A DNA stretch of 64,000 nt from assembly GCF_026723865.1 (NCBI RefSeq), contig NZ_CP113529.1, positions 3,720,001 to 3,784,000 on the forward strand, written 5' to 3'. Both the position numbers and the translations under genes were made by a program. Under the pieces are notes generated by a model. It was not told where the DNA came from. It was given only the letters and a program-made list of their open reading frames with translations, and ran no database searches. Shown here one piece after another: positions 30,416 through 38,647 of this stretch. Origin of the DNA: Mycobacterium sp. Aquia_216. GTDB taxonomy: Bacteria > Actinomycetota > Actinomycetes > Mycobacteriales > Mycobacteriaceae. Each line of letters begins with the position of its first letter. Positions within the stretch are counted from its first letter, which is position 1.

Positions 30416-30718
30416 CTAGCGAGGGACGGGCACGGCGCGCGCGACCGAGTCACGCACGGCCGCAGTCAAACTGCGCTCGTCGGTGAGGTCGATGTCGACC
30501 AGGCCGCGCACCGCCGTCGCGACCACGTCCTCGGCCTGCGGAACGGGACCGGAAAGGCAGGGGCGGTATATTTCGACGACGAGTGAGCGATGCTCAATAC
30601 GAAATGAAAAGCTGCGTCCATCACCGACTTGCCCATATCCGCTCGCAAAGATTCCTGTCGAAATGTCTTCGACAGCAAACTCTTTGTCTTCGGTATGGCG
30701 GTCAGCGATGACGGTCAT
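30416..30718 (-). CDS. Conserved hypothetical protein, Rv2137c position
   Basis: The ORF encodes 100 residues from ATG 30718 (MTVIADRHTEDKEFAVEDIS). It has one compact alpha/beta-looking domain (FSFRIEHRSLVVEIYRP, then AEDVVATAVRGLVDIDLTD) and ends VARAVPVPR. No signal peptide, membrane helix or catalytic motif is visible. I do not recognise the family from sequence; the assignment rests on position between uppP and lppL, where M. tuberculosis has Rv2137c on the same strand. It would have been the first gene of an Rv2137c-uppP-Rv2135c transcript, now cut by the island 44 bp downstream. Confidence 0.7.
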   Translation of the reverse strand: MTVIADRHTEDKEFAVEDISTGIFASGYGQVGDGRSFSFRIEHRSLVVEIYRPCLSGPVPQAEDVVATAVRGLVDIDLTDERSLTAAVRDSVARAVPVPR

Positions 30719-30825
30719 AATTCGACCATACCTCTCCAGTACGGCCGGATGTGGCCAACATGGCCTTATTGGATGCGGAACCGTTCCTTAGAATTTGAGT
30801 TCCATGTCCGCCGATTCAAGGTTGG

Positions 30826-31890
30826 TTGTTGCTATCACGACTTAGACACGAGAAAAGGTCAGTTCAAAGGCATTTTTTTTGCGTGGTCACTTTGCTGTCG
30901 CTGATCGCTGGTTGTTCATCGAATCCGCTCGCTAGCGCCCCGCCCACCATCGAAGCGGCCCGTCCGGCCGAGTCGCCACCGGTGTCGCAGAATCCGGCCG
31001 GCACGGTGCGGCCGCTGGCTGGGCACGCGGCGGCGACGGTCTTCGACGACGACACTCACCAGCTGGTGGTGTTGACCCCGGGCGCCGATCCGGGAGCCCC
31101 GGCCAGCGTCACGGTGGTCGGTCAAGGGCAGGTCGCGCCGCGGGTCATCGCGCTGCCGGGCCCGGCTACCGCGGTGACCGGCGACGGCCACGGCACGGCT
31201 TACCTGGCCGTTCACGGCGGCTATGTCGTGCTGGATCTGTCCAGCGGGCACACCACGCAGATGAGCGCCGCCGACTCAGCGAGCGTGGACTTCACCGCGA
31301 TCGCGCGTCGCGCCGACGGCAAGCTGGTGCTGGGCAGCGCCGACGGCGCCGTGTACACGCTCGCTCCGCAGCCCGGCTCGGGCACCGCCGCGGTCGAGAA
31401 CCGCAAGAGAACCTTTGCCAGAGTTGATTGGCTTGTCACGCAAGGAAATACGACCGTGGTTCTGGATCGCGGTCAGACCTCGGTGACGACGATCGGCGCC
31501 GACGGCCGCGTCGCGCAGTCGCTGCGGGCGGGCGCGGGCGCAACCACGATGGCCGCCGATCCGGTGGGCCGGGTCCTGGTGGCCGACACCCGCGGTGACG
31601 AACTGCTGGTCTACGGCGTCGACCCGCTGATCCTGCGGCAGGCTTACCCGGTGCGGCAGGCACCGTACGGATTGGCCGGCTCGCGCGATTTGGCCTGGGT
31701 GTCTCAAACCGCATCGAATATGGTTATTGGTTACGATTTGTCCACCGGAATTCCCGTCGAAAAGGTGCGTTACCCAACTGTGCAGCAACCCAACTCGTTG
31801 GCCTTTGACGAGGCTTCGGATACCTTGTACGTGGTGTCGGGTTCCGGTGCGGGGGTCCAGGTCATCGAGCACGCGGCGGGAATGCGTTGA
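30826..31890 (+). CDS. lppL: LppL lipoprotein (beta-propeller-like)
   Basis: The product is 354 residues from TTG 30826. A basic N-terminus and hydrophobic core lead to the lipobox L-I-A-G-C (Cys about residue 30), so it should be a surface lipoprotein. The mature part consists of repeated blades typical of YncE/NHL-like beta-propellers (LVVLTPGADPG, GKLVLGSADGAVYTLAP, GRVLVADTRGDELLVYGVD, SLAFDEASDTLYVVSGSG). The position next to pyrD matches M. tuberculosis lppL (Rv2138). A run of eight T (30873-30880) falls inside the signal-peptide codons. The start is uncertain: a GTG at 30883 would leave too short a signal peptide. Function is unknown. Confidence 0.85.
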   Translation: MLLSRLRHEKRSVQRHFFCVVTLLSLIAGCSSNPLASAPPTIEAARPAESPPVSQNPAGTVRPLAGHAAATVFDDDTHQLVVLTPGADPGAPASVTVVGQGQVAPRVIALPGPATAVTGDGHGTAYLAVHGGYVVLDLSSGHTTQMSAADSASVDFTAIARRADGKLVLGSADGAVYTLAPQPGSGTAAVENRKRTFARVDWLVTQGNTTVVLDRGQTSVTTIGADGRVAQSLRAGAGATTMAADPVGRVLVADTRGDELLVYGVDPLILRQAYPVRQAPYGLAGSRDLAWVSQTASNMVIGYDLSTGIPVEKVRYPTVQQPNSLAFDEASDTLYVVSGSGAGVQVIEHAAGMR

Positions 31891-32141
31891 CAGCGCCGCG
31901 AGGAGCCCGGCTGCCGGCGGGCTGGGTCACGGAGATGTCCGACGACTACGAGTGGGTGCCGTTGCGCCTGCCGCCCGAGGTGACCAGGCTCAGCGCCTCC
32001 ACCCGGCTGTCCATCGAGGCCGAATATCGTGGCTGGGAGCTGACGCGAGTGCGCCTCTATAACGACGGCAGCAGACGGGTATTGTTGCGCCGCAAGAAGA
32101 CTCGTCTCAACGACCGACGGCCCGATCAGCCGGAACTGTGA
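31887..32141 (+). CDS. DUF5703 family protein
   Basis: This 84-residue protein is coupled to lppL by a TTGA overlap; ATG 31935 ([13 protein letters not shown]) is an alternative start that fits the conserved core better but has no well-spaced Shine-Dalgarno. The DUF5703 core is clear: [36 protein letters not shown] and [13 protein letters not shown], a small beta-rich domain with a basic C-terminus. The function of the family is unknown. Its 3' end overlaps an upstream GTG of the pyrD frame, so lppL, this gene and pyrD look like one operon. Confidence 0.82.
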   Translation: MTAPRGARLPAGWVTEMSDDYEWVPLRLPPEVTRLSASTRLSIEAEYRGWELTRVRLYNDGSRRVLLRRKKTRLNDRRPDQPEL

Positions 32142-32164
32142 CGGCGGACCAACGCGGCCTTGGC

Positions 32165-33244
32165 ATGTACGCCCTGCTGCGCCGGCTGTTTTTCCTGGTC
32201 CCGCCCGAACGCATTCACACGCTGGTTTTCGCCGCCCTGCGCGGCGCGACGGCGGCCGGGATGTTGCGGCGGCTGCTGCACCGGCTACTGGGCCCGACCG
32301 ATCCGGTGTTGGCCAGCACGGCGTTCGGCGTGCGCTTCCCCGCCCCGCTGGGGCTGGCCGCCGGCTTCGACAAGGACGGGATTGGCCTGCTCACCTGGGG
32401 CGCCTTGGGGTTCGGCTATGCCGAAGTCGGGACCGTCACCGCGCACCCGCAGCCCGGCAATCCGGCTCCGCGCTTGTTCCGGCTGCCCGACGACCGCGCG
32501 TTGCTCAATCGGATGGGGTTCAACAATCACGGAGCGGGGGCGCTGGCCGTCCGTCTCGCCCGCCACCGGCCGGACCTGCCGATCGGGGTGAACATCGGCA
32601 AGACCAAGGTGACGCCGGCCGACGAGGCTGTCGAGGACTACCGCGCGAGCGCCCGGCTGGTCGGCCCGCTGGCGTCCTACCTGGTGGTCAATGTCAGCTC
32701 GCCGAACACACCGGGGCTGCGCGACCTGCAGGCGGTTGAGTCGCTGCGGCCCATCCTGTCGGCCGTGCTCGCCGAGACGTCGGTGCCCGTGCTGGTGAAG
32801 ATCGCGCCGGACCTCTCCGATTCCGACGTCGACGACATTGCGGACCTCGCCGTCGAGTTGAGACTGGCCGGCATCGTCGCGACCAACACCACGGTGTCGC
32901 GCGACGGGCTGCGCACACCGGGGGTCGACGAGCTCGGCCCCGGCGGCATCTCCGGGCCGCCGGTGGCGCGCCGCGCGGCCGAGGTGCTGAGCCGGCTGTA
33001 TCACCGGGTCGGCGATCGCCTGGTGCTGATCAGCGTCGGGGGCATCGAAACCGCGGACGACGCGTGGGAGCGGATCACCGCGGGCGCGTCACTGCTGCAG
33101 GGCTATACCGGCTTCGTCTACGGGGGCGGCTTGTGGGCCAAGCACGTTCACGACGGCATCGCGAAGCGGCTGCACGACGGCGGCTTCACCTCGCTGAGTG
33201 AGGCGGTCGGGTCGGCGGCCGGACGGGAGCGGCCACCGGCCTAG
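32165..33244 (+). CDS. pyrD: Dihydroorotate dehydrogenase (quinone), class 2
   Basis: PyrD oxidises dihydroorotate to orotate in pyrimidine synthesis, passing electrons to quinone at the membrane. The 359-residue protein starts at ATG 32165 ([15 protein letters not shown]), matching M. tuberculosis PyrD; GTG 32138 is in frame but adds 9 nonconserved residues. The N-terminal amphipathic helices are the class 2 membrane anchor. FMN-binding and catalytic parts are [54 protein letters not shown] (with the catalytic Ser) and [20 protein letters not shown]. It is complete and at its expected place after lppL. Confidence 0.97.
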   Translation: MYALLRRLFFLVPPERIHTLVFAALRGATAAGMLRRLLHRLLGPTDPVLASTAFGVRFPAPLGLAAGFDKDGIGLLTWGALGFGYAEVGTVTAHPQPGNPAPRLFRLPDDRALLNRMGFNNHGAGALAVRLARHRPDLPIGVNIGKTKVTPADEAVEDYRASARLVGPLASYLVVNVSSPNTPGLRDLQAVESLRPILSAVLAETSVPVLVKIAPDLSDSDVDDIADLAVELRLAGIVATNTTVSRDGLRTPGVDELGPGGISGPPVARRAAEVLSRLYHRVGDRLVLISVGGIETADDAWERITAGASLLQGYTGFVYGGGLWAKHVHDGIAKRLHDGGFTSLSEAVGSAAGRERPPA

Positions 33245-33280
33245 GGCCAGGTGGATCACATCGGGCATGGGCCGCGACGT

Positions 33281-33310
33281 GCCACCGCCGGTGAGTCCCG
33301 TACCGGTGGC
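33281..33310. terminator. Hairpin between convergent pyrD and alpha/beta hydrolase
   Basis: GCCACCG at 33281-33287 pairs exactly with CGGTGGC at 33304-33310, leaving a 16-nt loop that can pair further with two mismatches. It sits in the 80-bp gap between converging genes. There is no U-tract, so termination is only suggested by location. Confidence 0.4.
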
Positions 33311-33324
33311 GGCTTCGAGGTCTT

Positions 33325-33936
33325 TCAGCGTGGTGGTGACCAGCCGTCGCCCGATAGATATTCCGCGACGAAATCCGCTGTACGGCGGTGCCATTCAAAA
33401 TATCGCCGCACCATGAAATGACCCACGCCCTCGATACCCACCCACTGCGCATCCAGCCCGCGCTGCCGGGCCCGCAGCGTCTGGATACGCGAACTGCCCG
33501 GGTCGGTCCGGGTATCGGCGGTGCCGTGCACGACCAGCAGCCGGGTCGGCGCCTCAATCAGGTCAGCGTCGTCGCGGGGCCAGTAGGGCGCCAGTGCGAC
33601 CACCGCACCGACTTGTCCACCGGCCGCCAGCCGCGTCGCAACCCGGCCACCCATTGAATGACCAACCAACACAACGTTTTTCGGCTCGAACCGGCGGCGG
33701 ATATCGTCAAGCGCCGCGCTGGCGTCGGTCACCGCGTCGTAACGCGGGCTGTTCCAGCCCCGCAGGCGATACTGGACACGTCGCACCTGGACGCCTCGGC
33801 CCAATCGGAGCCGCAACGAAGCGGCGAGCAACATCATCCGCACGTTGGCCAGTTGCCACCATCGGGAAGCCTCGTCGCTGCGCACCCGGCCGCCGGGCAG
33901 GACGAGCACACACGCGCGAGGTTTCACACCAGCCAC
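33325..33936 (-). CDS. Alpha/beta-fold hydrolase, small
   Basis: The protein is 203 residues from GTG 33936, chosen because AAAGGAG at 33945-33951 lies 8 bases upstream. The longer ORF start (ATG 33987) lies in the loop of a perfect hairpin and lacks a ribosome-binding site. The fold is recognisable from VLVLPGGRV, VQYRLRGWNSPRYDA, the nucleophile elbow VLVGHSMGGRVA (Ser), the acid region LLVVHGTADTRTDP (Asp) and the terminal His in GVGHFMVRRYF. Such proteins hydrolyse esters or related bonds; the substrate is unknown. It converges with pyrD and lies downstream of the PEBP gene on the same strand. Confidence 0.86.
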   Translation of the reverse strand: MAGVKPRACVLVLPGGRVRSDEASRWWQLANVRMMLLAASLRLRLGRGVQVRRVQYRLRGWNSPRYDAVTDASAALDDIRRRFEPKNVVLVGHSMGGRVATRLAAGGQVGAVVALAPYWPRDDADLIEAPTRLLVVHGTADTRTDPGSSRIQTLRARQRGLDAQWVGIEGVGHFMVRRYFEWHRRTADFVAEYLSGDGWSPPR

Positions 33937-33971
33937 ACGCGTTTCTCCTTTGAGGGCGGCCACCGCTCGTG

Positions 33972-34001
33972 AATCGTGATAGCGCATGGGCTATCACGAT
34001 T
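33972..34001 (-). terminator. Perfect 12-bp hairpin downstream of the PEBP gene
   Basis: AATCGTGATAGC (33972-33983) pairs perfectly with GCTATCACGATT (33990-34001) around a 6-nt loop. It lies 76 bp after the PEBP gene's stop and 35 bp before the hydrolase start on the same strand. It may be a terminator or attenuator, or an operator palindrome; a poly-U tract is not evident. Confidence 0.55.
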
Positions 34002-34077
34002 GCGGTTGAAGCAGCGAAGGCTGCGGCGCTGCCAATGTGATTGGTGTGACCCAGCGGTGCAGCGCCGAGCCCCGAGC

Positions 34078-34608
34078 TCAGTTCTGCTCGTAGGTGCCGT
34101 AGATGTAGGCCCGCGCGATCGCGTGCTGGAACAAGTTGAAGCCGAGGAACGCCGGGCTGGCATCCTCGCTGAGGTCGAGCTTGTCGACGTCGACGGCATG
34201 CACCGCAACGTAGTAGCGGTGCGCGCCGTGTCCGGGCGGCGGCGCGGCGCCGACGAATCGGCGCATGCCGGCGTCATTGACCAGCTGCTGTGCGCCGCCG
34301 GGCAACTCGCGGCCGTCGCCGGCGTCCTCGGGCAGCTCGGTGACGTCGACCGGCAGGTTGGCCACGGCCCAGTGCCAGAACCCGGACAGTGTCGGGGCGT
34401 CGGGATCGTAGACGGTGACCGCGAAACTGCGCGTCTCCTCGGGAAATCCCGACCAGCTCAGCTGCGGGCTGACGTCTTCTCCCCCGGCGCCCAAGATGCC
34501 GCTGACTTGCGGTGTGGCCAGCGGTTGACCGTCGGTGATCGAGTTCGAGGTCAGGCTGAACGACGGCAGCTTGGGCAGCGCGTCATACGGGTCGGCCGTC
34601 TTGCTCAT
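34078..34608 (-). CDS. PEBP/RKIP-family protein (Rv2140c/TB18.6-like)
   Basis: This 176-residue protein starts at ATG 34608 with GAGAGGA about 6 bases upstream; length equals that of M. tuberculosis Rv2140c. The YbhB/phosphatidylethanolamine-binding-protein pattern is clear: [40 protein letters not shown] (the D-P-D-A-P and H-W motifs of the ligand pocket), and [19 protein letters not shown]. Such proteins bind phospholipid head groups or nucleotides; the precise mycobacterial role is unsettled. It lies 29 bp downstream of dapE2 on the same strand, so the two are probably co-transcribed. Confidence 0.93.
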   Translation of the reverse strand: MSKTADPYDALPKLPSFSLTSNSITDGQPLATPQVSGILGAGGEDVSPQLSWSGFPEETRSFAVTVYDPDAPTLSGFWHWAVANLPVDVTELPEDAGDGRELPGGAQQLVNDAGMRRFVGAAPPPGHGAHRYYVAVHAVDVDKLDLSEDASPAFLGFNLFQHAIARAYIYGTYEQN

Positions 34609-34637
34609 GAGCGATCCTCTCGTTTGGCGTTCGTTTT

Positions 34638-35984
34638 CTAACAATGGGTCAGGAAGTGGGCCAGCACTTCGGTGCCGAACCTCAGCGCATCGACGGGTAC
34701 CCGCTCATCGACGCCGTGGAACAGCGAAGAGAAATCCAATTCCGGCGGCAGCTTCAGCGGCGCGAAGCCGAAGCAGCGAATTCCCAAGCGCGCGAAGGCT
34801 TTCGCATCGGTCCCACCGGATAGCATATAGGGCACCGTGCGGCCGTCCGGGTCGACCGCCAGCACCGCGGCGTTCATCGCGTCGACGAGATCGCCATCAA
34901 AGGTGGTCTCATACGACGGCAGGTCCCTGATCCACTCCCGGGTCACGTCCGGACCGAGCAATTCGTCGATCTCGCCCTCGAAGGCGGCTTGCCGGCCGGG
35001 CAGCACGCGGCAGTCCACCACGGCTTCGGCGCTCCCGGGGATCACGTTGGCCTTGTACCCGGCCTTGAGCATGGTCGGATTGGCGGTGTCGCGCACGATC
35101 GCCTTCAGCATGCGAGCCATCGGGCCGAGTTTTTCGATCACCCCCTCCACATCGCCGGACTCGGTGTCAAAGGTCAGGCCGGTCTCGTCGCTGATGGCAG
35201 CCAGAAATTCGGTGACGGTGTCGGTGATCACCAGCGGAAACTGGTGCCGGCCAATCCGGGCGACCGCCTCGGCGAGCAGCGTGACGGCGTTGCGGTCGTT
35301 GGCCATCGAGCCGTGTCCCGCCTGACCGCGGGCGGTCAGCCGCATCCATTGCATGCCCTTCTCGGCCGTCTCGATCAGATACAACCGCCGTTCGCCCCCG
35401 TCCCGGCGCGGCACGGTCAGCGAGAATCCGCCCACTTCGCCGATCGCCTCGGTGACGCCCGCGAACAGGTCGGGGCGGTTGGCGATCAGCCAGTGCGACC
35501 CGTAGCGGCCACCGTGCTCCTCGTCGGCCACGAACGCGAATACCAAGTCGCGTGGTGGCACGATGCCCGCCCGCTTCAGCTGGCGGGCGACGACGATCAT
35601 CATGCCGACCATGTCCTTCATGTCGACCGCACCGCGGCCCCAGACATAGCCGTCCTCGACCGCGCCGGAAAACGGGTGCACGCTCCAATCGGCGGGCTCG
35701 GCCGGGACGACGTCGAGATGCCCGTGGATCAGCAGTGCGCCACGTGAGCGGTCGGCGCCGTTGAGGCGGACGAACACGTTGCCCCGCCCGGGGGCGCCGG
35801 ATTCGAGATATTCGGGTTGGTAGCCGACCTCGGCGAGCTGCTCGGCGATCCAGTGGGCGCACTCGGCCTCACCCTGAGTGGTCTCCGGTTCACCGGTGTT
35901 GGTCGTGTCGAACCGGATCAGCCTGCTGACGACCTCGACCACATCGTCGCTCGGATGGTTGGGAACTCCGTTCTCAACTGTCAC
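34638..35984 (-). CDS. dapE2: M20 family metallopeptidase (Rv2141c/DapE2-like)
   Basis: The product is 448 residues from GTG 35984, with AAAGG 5 bases upstream; the length equals M. tuberculosis Rv2141c. Metal-binding M20 motifs are all present: [17 protein letters not shown] (His, Asp), [14 protein letters not shown] (bridging Asp), [17 protein letters not shown] (catalytic and metal Glu), and the C-terminal [13 protein letters not shown] with the last His. A dimerisation lid domain sits between about 210 and 330 ([14 protein letters not shown]). The name DapE2 implies succinyl-diaminopimelate desuccinylase activity, but M20 peptidases are broad and the reaction is not provable here. It precedes the PEBP gene and lies beside tRNA-Leu. 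Confidence 0.92.
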   Translation of the reverse strand: MTVENGVPNHPSDDVVEVVSRLIRFDTTNTGEPETTQGEAECAHWIAEQLAEVGYQPEYLESGAPGRGNVFVRLNGADRSRGALLIHGHLDVVPAEPADWSVHPFSGAVEDGYVWGRGAVDMKDMVGMMIVVARQLKRAGIVPPRDLVFAFVADEEHGGRYGSHWLIANRPDLFAGVTEAIGEVGGFSLTVPRRDGGERRLYLIETAEKGMQWMRLTARGQAGHGSMANDRNAVTLLAEAVARIGRHQFPLVITDTVTEFLAAISDETGLTFDTESGDVEGVIEKLGPMARMLKAIVRDTANPTMLKAGYKANVIPGSAEAVVDCRVLPGRQAAFEGEIDELLGPDVTREWIRDLPSYETTFDGDLVDAMNAAVLAVDPDGRTVPYMLSGGTDAKAFARLGIRCFGFAPLKLPPELDFSSLFHGVDERVPVDALRFGTEVLAHFLTHC

Positions 35985-36114
35985 AACCACCTTTCCTACC
36001 ACTGCCGGGATTGTCGGGCTCGGGCAGCGGAACCCTCGGGACGCCGCTCGGCGAGCTAAGTTGGGTCCGCGGGGGCCCATCCGCTAGCCTTAGCTGCCAA
36101 CTCTCGTTGGTCCG

Positions 36115-36200
36115 GTCCGAGTGGCGGAATGGCAGACGCGCTAGCTTGAGGTGCTAGTGCCCTACTAATGGGCGTGGGGGTTCAAGTCCCCCCTCGGACA
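36115..36200 (+). tRNA. tRNA-Leu (anticodon GAG)
   Basis: The 7-bp acceptor stem GTCCGAG/CTCGGAC is perfect. The anticodon stem CTAGC/GCTAG encloses the loop TTGAGGT, giving anticodon GAG for CTC codons. A long variable arm (CCCTACTAATGGG) marks it as class II leucine tRNA, and the T arm is GGGGGTTCAAGTCCCCC. The 3' CCA is not encoded. Accessory genes begin right after it, but no repeat of its 3' end was found downstream. Confidence 0.97.
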
Positions 36201-36585
36201 CAAATCTGATCGGTCCAAGTGGCAACGCAAACTCGACTCCGCGTTGCGCACGGGCCTGTGGGCGCCTGACGCGCCGGCGTGAAGGCTGCGCAATTCCACC
36301 TGCCGGTCCAAAATGCGTGCGCCGGTCGCCGGCTGGACTAATCAGCGTCGGCGATCGCAGCGATCCGGAATTGATTCTTTTACGGATCGGTCACGCGATG
36401 CAAGATGTATGCAAGCCACCAGAACATCGACGCGGCCGGGCAAGCGGGTTCAACACCTTCACACCGCACCACCATGTCGCGGTACTTCGATATTTTGGCT
36501 AGCGAGTTGAAAACAGCAGTGCCGCTTTGTAATTCACTATCAATATCCGGCCCGCTCCACACGGCTGGCACGCCCACGGGAAAAC
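36201..36585 (+). promoter_or_regulatory. Leader of haloperoxidase-remnant operon, containing shared element copy A
   Basis: This 385-bp gap after tRNA-Leu has no gene. Bases 36341-36420 are a close relative of 40433-40513 upstream of another hydrolase gene: 28 of 33 bases match at the 5' part (starting ATCAGC, with a GCGATC direct repeat), and a GCAAG-CAC block recurs with nearly the same 38-39 base spacing. This suggests a common promoter/operator. The 3' portion of the gap is AT-richer (around 36485-36550). Confidence 0.6.
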
Positions 36586-37065
36586 ATGAACACCTTTGCG
36601 ACCGCCGACGGCACCGAGATCTTCTACAAGGACTGGGGTGCTGGACAGCCCAAAGAAGTATTCGACGACCTGCAAACACAGCTGGCGGCTAACCGCTCGA
36701 AGTTCTACCGCGACTTGGCTTCCGGACCGTTCTACGGCTTCAACCGACCGGGCGTGGAGGCCTCGGAGGCGATTATCGCCAACTGGTGGCGCCAAGGCAT
36801 GATGGGCAGCGCCAAGGCGCACTACAGCGGCATCTTTGCGTTCTCCCAGACCGACTTCACCGAAGACCTCAAGCGAATCACAGTACCCGCGCTGGTCATG
36901 CACGGCGACGACGACCAGATCGTGCCGTACGCCGATTCCGCGCCGCTATCGGCCCAACTCGTCAAAAACGGAGTTCTCAAGACCTATCCGGGCTTCCCCC
37001 ACGGCATGCCCACCACCCACGCCGACACCATCAATGCCGATCTGCTGGCCTTCATCCGCCAATGA
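36586..37065 (+). pseudogene. Alpha/beta haloperoxidase-like protein with ~115-residue internal deletion
   Basis: The 159-codon ORF begins like cofactor-free chloroperoxidases (MNTFATADGTEIFYKDWGAG) and then jumps straight to the middle of the cap region (FDDLQTQLAANRSKFYRDLA). It finishes normally with FSETDFTEDL-like FSQTDFTEDL, VMHGDDDQIVPYADSAP and a His in FPHGMPTTHAD. Full-length relatives are about 273-280 residues. The missing part includes the oxyanion region and the G-H-S-x-G nucleophile, so catalysis by the family mechanism is impossible. The deletion preserves the frame and the stop still overlaps the next start (ATGA). It is scored as a pseudogene, but a stable short protein could still be made. 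Confidence 0.8.
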
Positions 37066-37730
37066 CACCACGGACATACGATCCCACCGACACCGCGGTC
37101 GTCGTCATCGACCCGCAAAATGACGTCCTGAGCGCGACGGGCACCAGCTGGAAAGTCCTGGAAGCCAGCGTAACTGAGAACAAAACGGTCCAACACCTTG
37201 TCGATATCTTCGTTGCCGCGAAGGCCGGCGGCTTTAGCGTGTTCATCTCGCCGCACTACTTCTATCCGACCGACCACGGCTGGCTGTTCAACGGTCCGCT
37301 GGAATCAGACGAACTGCATACCAACACATTCGCTCGCGCTGGCGCGCTGCGCCTTGACGGGTTCACCGGTTCCGGCGCAGATTGGCTCGACGAGTTCAAG
37401 CCCTTCATCGAAGACTCGGCGACGGTCGTGGCCAGCCCACACAAGGTGTGGGGTCCGCAGACCAACGACCTGGTCCTGCAGCTCCGGAAACGGCGGATCA
37501 CCAAGGTCGTATTGTGCGGCATGCTCGCCAACATCTGCGTGGAGTCACACCTACGGGATCTGCTCGAGCAGGGATTCGAGGTAACCGTCGTCCGCGACGC
37601 CACAGCCGGCCCCCGGCACCCCACCTACGGCGACGGCTACCAGGCCGCCCTGGTCAACTACGCGTTCCTGGCGCATGCCGTGCGGTACACCCATGAGATC
37701 GTCGCTGCCATGAAGGACCAACGGCCATAA
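37062..37730 (+). CDS. Isochorismatase-like cysteine hydrolase
   Basis: This 222-residue protein is translationally coupled to the haloperoxidase remnant (ATGA). The isochorismatase-hydrolase fold is shown by AVVVIDPQNDVLSATG (catalytic Asp), FVAAKAGGFSVFISPHYF, the Lys region VVASPHKVWGPQTNDLV, and the nucleophile loop VVLCGMLANICVESHLRDLL with the catalytic Cys. VVRDATAGPRHPTYGDGY follows. Family members cleave isochorismate, nicotinamide, N-carbamoyl compounds or similar amides; nothing here specifies which. Its neighbours are hydrolases and an MBL protein, so a degradative or detoxifying role is plausible. Confidence 0.9.
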   Translation: MTPRTYDPTDTAVVVIDPQNDVLSATGTSWKVLEASVTENKTVQHLVDIFVAAKAGGFSVFISPHYFYPTDHGWLFNGPLESDELHTNTFARAGALRLDGFTGSGADWLDEFKPFIEDSATVVASPHKVWGPQTNDLVLQLRKRRITKVVLCGMLANICVESHLRDLLEQGFEVTVVRDATAGPRHPTYGDGYQAALVNYAFLAHAVRYTHEIVAAMKDQRP

Positions 37731-37781
37731 CACTTCTGGTGACCAATTCCGGTGTCGGAGAATACCTCGAGGAGAGGACAC

Positions 37782-38633
37782 ATGACTTCCTTGGAACTTC
37801 CCAGCGGTGGAACAGCGGATTTCACCGAGGGTGACGTCTACTTCATCGGTAATGCCACCACGTTGATCCGTTTCGGCGGACTGACGATCCTCACCGACCC
37901 CGCCTTCCTGCACAAAGGCGAGCACGTGTACCTGGGCCACGGCATTTGGGCACGCCGCGAGGTGGAGCCCGCCTGCCAGATCGCTGACCTCCCGCCGATA
38001 GACCTGATTGTCTTATCGCACTACCACGGCGATCATTTCGACGACGTCGCCGCCCGGGAGCTCGACAAGCAGCTGCCCATCGTGTCGACGGCCGATGCGG
38101 TGGACAAGCTGGGCGCGCTCGGTTTCGAGCAGGGCTATCCCCTCGATACCTGGCAATCCCTAGCAGTACACAAAGGCGGTGCAACGCTGACGATCACCGC
38201 AATGCCCGCCAGGCATGCCACCGACGATGCCGTCGAGGAGTTGCTCATGCCGGTCAATGGGCACTTGCTCGACTTCAGCCGAAACGGCGATCTCCTCTAC
38301 CGGCTGTATATCACCGGCGACACGATGCTCGTTGACAGCCTCGAAGACATTCCGCGCCGCTACCCCGACATCGACCTGGGCCTGATTCACACCGGTGGCA
38401 CGACGTTCCTGGTCACCGTCGTCACGATGACCGGTGAGCAGGCGGTGAGGGCGGTCGAGATCACCAAGCCCCGCACCGCCATCCCGATCCATTACAACGA
38501 CTTCTCGGTGTTCCTGTCGGGGCTCGACGATTTCCAGAAGGCCGCTGAATCTTCAAGTGCCGAAACGAAGTTCGTCTACCTGGCACATGGCCAGACCTAC
38601 ACATTCAAGCCCGTGGGTATCGACCCGCGCTAA
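37782..38633 (+). CDS. MBL-fold metal-dependent hydrolase
   Basis: The product is 283 residues from ATG 37782 with a strong GAGGAGAGGA ribosome-binding site. Residues 20-40 (VYFIGNATTLIRFGGLTIL, TDPAF) and the zinc motif LSHYHGDHFDD (H-x-H-x-D-H) are hallmarks of UlaG/RomA-like metallo-beta-lactamase-fold enzymes. Further metal ligands are in MPARHATDD, YITGDTMLVD and IPIHYNDFSVF. Such enzymes act on lactones, phosphodiesters or N-acyl-phospholipids; specificity is unknown. It lies 51 bp after the isochorismatase-like gene on the same strand and converges with the LysR gene. Confidence 0.9.
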   Translation: MTSLELPSGGTADFTEGDVYFIGNATTLIRFGGLTILTDPAFLHKGEHVYLGHGIWARREVEPACQIADLPPIDLIVLSHYHGDHFDDVAARELDKQLPIVSTADAVDKLGALGFEQGYPLDTWQSLAVHKGGATLTITAMPARHATDDAVEELLMPVNGHLLDFSRNGDLLYRLYITGDTMLVDSLEDIPRRYPDIDLGLIHTGGTTFLVTVVTMTGEQAVRAVEITKPRTAIPIHYNDFSVFLSGLDDFQKAAESSSAETKFVYLAHGQTYTFKPVGIDPR

Positions 38634-38647
38634 AGCCCTGCCAAGAG

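Noticed and set aside
32138..32164. GTG 32138 as the pyrD start
   Set aside because: The coupled GTG is possible, but ATG 32165 matches the conserved beginning of mycobacterial PyrD; the extra 9 residues are not conserved as remembered.
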